The notes beneath the pieces are model-generated. The model saw only the letters and a program-made list of their open reading frames with translations. It was not told where the DNA came from and did no database searches. From Paenibacillus caui (lineage in GTDB: Bacteria > Bacillota > Bacilli > Paenibacillales > Paenibacillaceae), in contig NZ_JAIOGQ010000001.1 in NCBI RefSeq assembly GCF_019904135.1, forward strand, positions 220,624-284,623: 64,000 bases of DNA, written 5' to 3'. Each line of letters starts with the position of its first letter. Within the stretch, counting starts at the first letter, position 1. Positions 61,043-64,000 of the stretch are shown here, piece by piece. Position numbers and translations under genes: made by a program.

Positions 61043-61199
61043 AAGCGGGGACCGGAATGACCATATACATAGCTCTACTGCGGGGAAATAAACGTGGGCG
61101 GCAAAATTCGGTGTATCCGCGACCGTTCGAACTTGGAACACCCTGAACAAACTCACCCAATTAGCGAGCGGATGAACCATGAATCATGGAGGCGAATCT

Positions 61200-61436
61200 G
61201 TGGACAAGAAACCTCATGAGCTGCCTATTCTATTCTTCGCGGATCAGTCCGCTTTCGAGGATTGGCTTGAACGGCAAGCAGAAACGGCAAAGCCGCCCTT
61301 TAAAAGGCGGCATTTTAGCTTGATGATGATAACTGCTAGCGGGTGTCAATCGGAATTGACCTTAGCCTCCGCATTTTTCCGGATATATTCTTCCGGGGAC
61401 AAGCCAACGATACATTTAAAATCTTTGATAAAATGA
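61200..61436 (+). pseudogene. Truncated YdeI/OmpD-associated family gene
   Basis: GTG 61200 with GGAGG 8 nt upstream reads VDKKPHELPILFFADQSAF EDWLERQ, the family's N-terminus. At about 61280 it runs into repeat copy C, and the rest of the frame (to 61436) is antisense to the AraC gene. The remaining ~170 residues of a normal protein are missing. Confidence 0.6.
61275..61313. repeat. Dispersed palindrome, copy C (half)
   Basis: CAAGCAGAAACGGCAAAGCC, GCCCTTTAAAAGGCGGC; the right third (CGTTTCTGCGAGAAC) is missing. It sits exactly where the ydeI-like frame breaks. Confidence 0.65.
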
Positions 61437-62170
61437 CTCTGGTCATAATAGCCCAGCTCGGCGGCAAGCTGCGGCCAATTCGCGGGCTGCCCATGGGCCA
61501 GCTGATCCGCAACCTCAAGCAGCCGGTACCGGCCAATGACCCATTTGGGCGAGATGCCGACATACTTGCTGAACATCCGCTGCAGCATTCTCGTCGTCAA
61601 ATGGAACCGGGAGGCCAGGTCATCCACCGTCTTCATCGCCCGGTCCGCTCTTACGGTATCCACGATCGTTGTGATTAACGAGATTGTCTCATCCTGAACA
61701 GCAGGCATACGCCCCCGCAGGAAGGCTTCCGTAATCGCTACACGCTCATGGTCGTCATCCCCCGCCCGAATCGCCCGCTCCCAATCGGCGGCTTCGGCTC
61801 CCAGCACCTCATGGGCCGGGATCGATCGGCCGGTATAGGTGCTGACCGGAACGTTCACAAACGGGAAAAAGGCGCCAGGCCGAAACTTGACTCCAAACAC
61901 GACGCCCTGCTCTTTCAATACATACGAAAATTTTTCCTTGACGATCCCTACGATGCGGCATTGATCCGGCTCGATGACCAGGTGGACCGAAGGATGGGGC
62001 AGGTTTTCCGAAACCTGCGGCGCCAGGCCGCGCAGATCCCAATCCACCGCCCAATAATGCTCCACGAACAGATCCAGGTCCTTCGATGGGGAAAATAAAG
62101 CTAACGTAAAATTCTCGCGTTTCTTCTGGACCTGCAGCAAACCGCTTGGCTTTTTCTCGCTTGTTTCCAT
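61346..62170 (-). CDS. AraC-family regulator
   Basis: 274 aa from ATG 62170 (GAGGAG upstream; the frame is open to 62215). N-terminal DUF6597-like sensor (FVEHYWAVDWDLRGLAPQVSENLPHPSVHLVIEPDQ, VFGVKFRPGAFFPFVN). C-terminal double HTH: TVDDLASRFHLTTRMLQRMFSKYVGISPKWVI and QLAAELGYYDQSHFIKDFKCIVGLSPEEYIR. Targets unknown. Confidence 0.87.
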   Translation of the reverse strand: METSEKKPSGLLQVQKKRENFTLALFSPSKDLDLFVEHYWAVDWDLRGLAPQVSENLPHPSVHLVIEPDQCRIVGIVKEKFSYVLKEQGVVFGVKFRPGAFFPFVNVPVSTYTGRSIPAHEVLGAEAADWERAIRAGDDDHERVAITEAFLRGRMPAVQDETISLITTIVDTVRADRAMKTVDDLASRFHLTTRMLQRMFSKYVGISPKWVIGRYRLLEVADQLAHGQPANWPQLAAELGYYDQSHFIKDFKCIVGLSPEEYIRKNAEAKVNSD

Positions 62171-62245
62171 TCGTGTCCTCTCCTCTGAATAGAAAATCGG
62201 GTCGGGCAGGCTCATTTTAGCACAGGTTTAGTCCCGAAAACGACA

Positions 62246-62275
62246 AAAACCCGCTCCAGCGAGCGGGTTTTCCGT
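62246..62275 (-). terminator. Terminator of the flavin monooxygenase gene
   Basis: Minus strand AAAACCCGCTC, CGCTG-type 4-nt loop, GAGCGGGTTTT then G; perfect 11-bp stem. Confidence 0.75.
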
Positions 62276-62325
62276 ATGAAGGCAAGCCGTAGACCCCGGA
62301 CCGTAAATCCATGATTCGCCTTTAT

Positions 62326-63747
62326 TTAGCTGTCTTGTTTCGGCCATTCGCCGACAAATTCCGCCTCGTCATAGTCAAAGAAGCCCTTCAAAACCTCTTC
62401 TCGATCATCGAGGAACAGCTGATCCGCCACCGCGCTCACGAGCTTCGGTATGGCATATCTCATGCCCGAAAGCGCCGAGGCCGAAAGACCGCAGCTGATC
62501 AAAGCCGAATAGTTAAAGGCAAAAAGTCCATGCAGACGTTTCTTGCCCTCTTCATCGCGGCTCAGGAAAGCAAAGCCGGGGCTCAGGTAAGGATGCGCGT
62601 CGACCAGCGGATTGGCCACCTCTTCCGGCGCTTTATACCGGTCGCCCCACCGGGCAATGTGGCCTTCAACAAGCTTCAGCTCCGGACGCAAAGCCGGATC
62701 GGAGAGAAGGCCGGTGCTGATGATCAGGAAATCGAAGGTGAATTTACCCTGAGGCGTGGTCACCACCGCCCCTTCGCCCGTGGCCTCCACATCAAGCCAT
62801 GGCGAGCCTAAGTGCAGATTAAAGCCTGACCATGAGGCTGCGCGTCCAAAGGTATCATTGGTCGGCGGCTGATTGAACTTGAAGAAATGGGAGATCGCCG
62901 CATATTTATCGGCGCCTGGCAGAGCCGGGAAACGTTCAATCAAGCCGGAAACTTCCATCTGCCGAATCGGATTGATCCGAGGCAGCTCCTTGCGCCGGAC
63001 GAAGACGTGAACCTCAGCCACACCTTCCGACAGCGCGAAATTAGCATTATCAAAAGCGGAAGCGCCGCCGCCGAGCACAGCCACCTTTTTACCCCGCAGC
63101 GCTTCGAAGTCAATGGCTTCCGAGGTGTGAGCATACAGATGACGCGGCAGTTTTTCCAAAATCATCGGCGGCACATGCCACTCACCCCCGCCCTGAATGC
63201 CCGTGGCCAGGATGACCTTTCGGGCCAGCAGCTGACCCGCTGGCGCTCCCGCTCCTTCGATATGCAGACGGTGAATCCCTTCTTCAGCAGGCTCAATCAG
63301 CTTAAGCTTCACTTCATTCACGACGGGCAGATCCAGAACCTTCCGGTACCAGCGCAGATAGTTCATCCAATCGCCCCGCGGAATTTTATCGAGCTGTTCC
63401 CAGCCCTCAGGGCCGAATTGCGCTTCCCACCATGAGCGGAAAGTAAGAGAAGGAATGCCAAGATCGATAGAGGTCAAATGTTTCGGTGTTCGCAGCGTCT
63501 TCATCCGGGCATAGGTGATCCATGGCCCTTCCAGCCCTTCCGGGTTCTCATCGATGACGAGGATGTTGGACACCCGTTCGCGCAGCAGGCCGAAAGCTGT
63601 GCCCAAACCGCTTTGGCCGCCTCCGACGATGACCACATCGTAGACATGCCCTTCAGGATGGCTGCGCGGCTGTACCCAGTCCACGCCTCCGTAAGCCAGA
63701 TAGGATAGATCGGTTTTCACTCGTTCGTTCAAAGCTTCTAAACTCAT
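62326..63747 (-). CDS. Flavin-containing monooxygenase-like NAD(P)/FAD oxidoreductase
   Basis: 473 aa from ATG 63747 (AAAGGTATG upstream). FAD site YDVVIVGGGQSGLGTAFGLL, then LRTPKHLTSIDLGIPSLTFRSWWE, NADP site KKVAVLGGGASAFDNANFAL, and FDFLIISTGLLSDPAL. CzcO/FMO-like; such enzymes oxygenate soft nucleophiles or ketones. An IS256 end lies 45 nt upstream, so expression may depend on the element. Substrate unknown. Confidence 0.82.
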   Translation of the reverse strand: MSLEALNERVKTDLSYLAYGGVDWVQPRSHPEGHVYDVVIVGGGQSGLGTAFGLLRERVSNILVIDENPEGLEGPWITYARMKTLRTPKHLTSIDLGIPSLTFRSWWEAQFGPEGWEQLDKIPRGDWMNYLRWYRKVLDLPVVNEVKLKLIEPAEEGIHRLHIEGAGAPAGQLLARKVILATGIQGGGEWHVPPMILEKLPRHLYAHTSEAIDFEALRGKKVAVLGGGASAFDNANFALSEGVAEVHVFVRRKELPRINPIRQMEVSGLIERFPALPGADKYAAISHFFKFNQPPTNDTFGRAASWSGFNLHLGSPWLDVEATGEGAVVTTPQGKFTFDFLIISTGLLSDPALRPELKLVEGHIARWGDRYKAPEEVANPLVDAHPYLSPGFAFLSRDEEGKKRLHGLFAFNYSALISCGLSASALSGMRYAIPKLVSAVADQLFLDDREEVLKGFFDYDEAEFVGEWPKQDS

Positions 63748-63792
63748 ATTTATCATACCTTTCAACGATATCCTTGAGATGCAGGTTCGCAT

Positions 63793-64000
63793 GGGAGGGT
63801 GTGTCAATAATTTTGTGTAAACTCATTTATAGAGACTCCCCCATGGGGGAGATTGCCCTTACGGCAGATGTTGGCCGATGCGTTCGGGGAAGAAGACCGA
63901 GAACTGCAACAGCATTTGGCCCCAGTTCTGGACACGGCCTGTCCATTTGCGGGTGACATCCATGGTGACCAGATACAGCATCTTTAGCAGCGCCTCGTCC
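63793..64000 (-). mobile_element. IS256-family element, right part only
   Basis: Terminal repeat GGGTGTGTCAATAATTTTG...TGTAAACTC at 63798-63832, then the transposase C-terminus. The body of the element lies beyond the window. Its terminal repeat resembles that at 813-842. Confidence 0.75.
63859..64000 (-). CDS. IS256-family transposase, C-terminal end
   Basis: Partial; 47 codons read DEALLKMLYLVTMDVTRKWTG, then NWGQMLLQFSVFFPERIGQHLP and TAA. 'LYL.T.....KWT..V.NW..IL.QL...F..R' is the conserved end of IS256-type (Mutator-like DDE) transposases. The gene starts outside the window. Confidence 0.8.
   Translation of the reverse strand, partial: DEALLKMLYLVTMDVTRKWTGRVQNWGQMLLQFSVFFPERIGQHLP

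Noticed and set aside
1..64000. CRISPR arrays, tRNA or rRNA genes
   Set aside because: No regularly spaced direct repeats and no tRNA/rRNA-like sequence noticed on reading both strands.

Overview
The window looks like a chromosomal segment of a Gram-positive, low-to-mid GC, spore-former-type Firmicute, most likely Paenibacillus or a close relative. The reasons are strong AGGAGG-type ribosome binding sites, frequent TTG and GTG starts, many short operons with U-tailed hairpin terminators, an OmpR-type two-component system, a SWIM/SNF2 helicase pair, an ABC-F protein, tandem crcB genes and IS256-family remnants. No rRNA, tRNA or CRISPR array was seen. Family names come from motifs recognised by eye; no database search was run.

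Layout. 1-1200: AT-rich, a ParB-like gene, the start of a second gene, and transposase debris fused to an AraC tail. 1428-5079: an HExxH protein, then an ABC-F ATPase gene with a leader ORF and an intrinsic hairpin in its 5' region, and a DNA glycosylase. 5225-12190 (minus): thyX, a heterodimeric ABC exporter under a MarR repressor with overlapping dyads, and a two-component system. 12445-17711 (plus): an alkyltransferase-like protein and the SWIM/SNF2 pair. 17819-21834 (minus): an AT-rich ABC-2 transporter island with two frameshifted permease genes. 21996-23103: two crcB fluoride channels, with a 226-bp repeat lying between them and a fluoride-riboswitch-like sequence. 23120-31830: MmyB-type regulator, fabF, a MarR gene with a frameshifted quinone reductase, a DUF4097 lipoprotein, isochorismatase, and a DoxX/hydrolase/dioxygenase/VOC operon resembling quinone-detoxification (mhq) loci. 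32019-34136: two tandem Rieske oxygenases. 34524-41017: BI-1 protein, a polyprenyl-phosphate sugar-1-phosphate transferase, an M20 hydrolase, a threonine-aldolase-like enzyme, MscS and uridine kinase.

The standout is 41202-52615. On the minus strand, starting from a divergent IclR regulator, come a urocanase homologue, a DUF917 protein, a histidine-ammonia-lyase homologue whose MIO-forming Ala-Ser-Gly is replaced by Glu-Ala-Asp, a hydantoinase-type amidohydrolase, an M20 carbamoylase, and a four-gene betaine-type ABC importer. This matches, step by step, the route for taking up ergothioneine (a trimethylated histidine betaine) and degrading it to L-glutamate: ergothionase, thiourocanate hydratase, desulfhydrase, hydantoin-propionate hydrolase and N-carbamoyl-glutamate hydrolase. 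A 19-bp sequence is shared by the importer promoter and the IclR intergenic region.

52648-64000: a decayed chemoreceptor gene, a MerR-controlled NAD(P)-binding protein with a textbook MerR promoter, an ssu-type sulfonate ABC importer, a YitT-like protein, an MFS exporter, gene fragments, an AHSA1-domain protein, a truncated ydeI, an AraC regulator, a flavin monooxygenase-like protein, and the end of an IS256-family element running off the right edge. Two dispersed repeat families (a 218-226-bp element with 11-bp terminal inverted repeats, and a ~50-bp palindrome) recur through the window.
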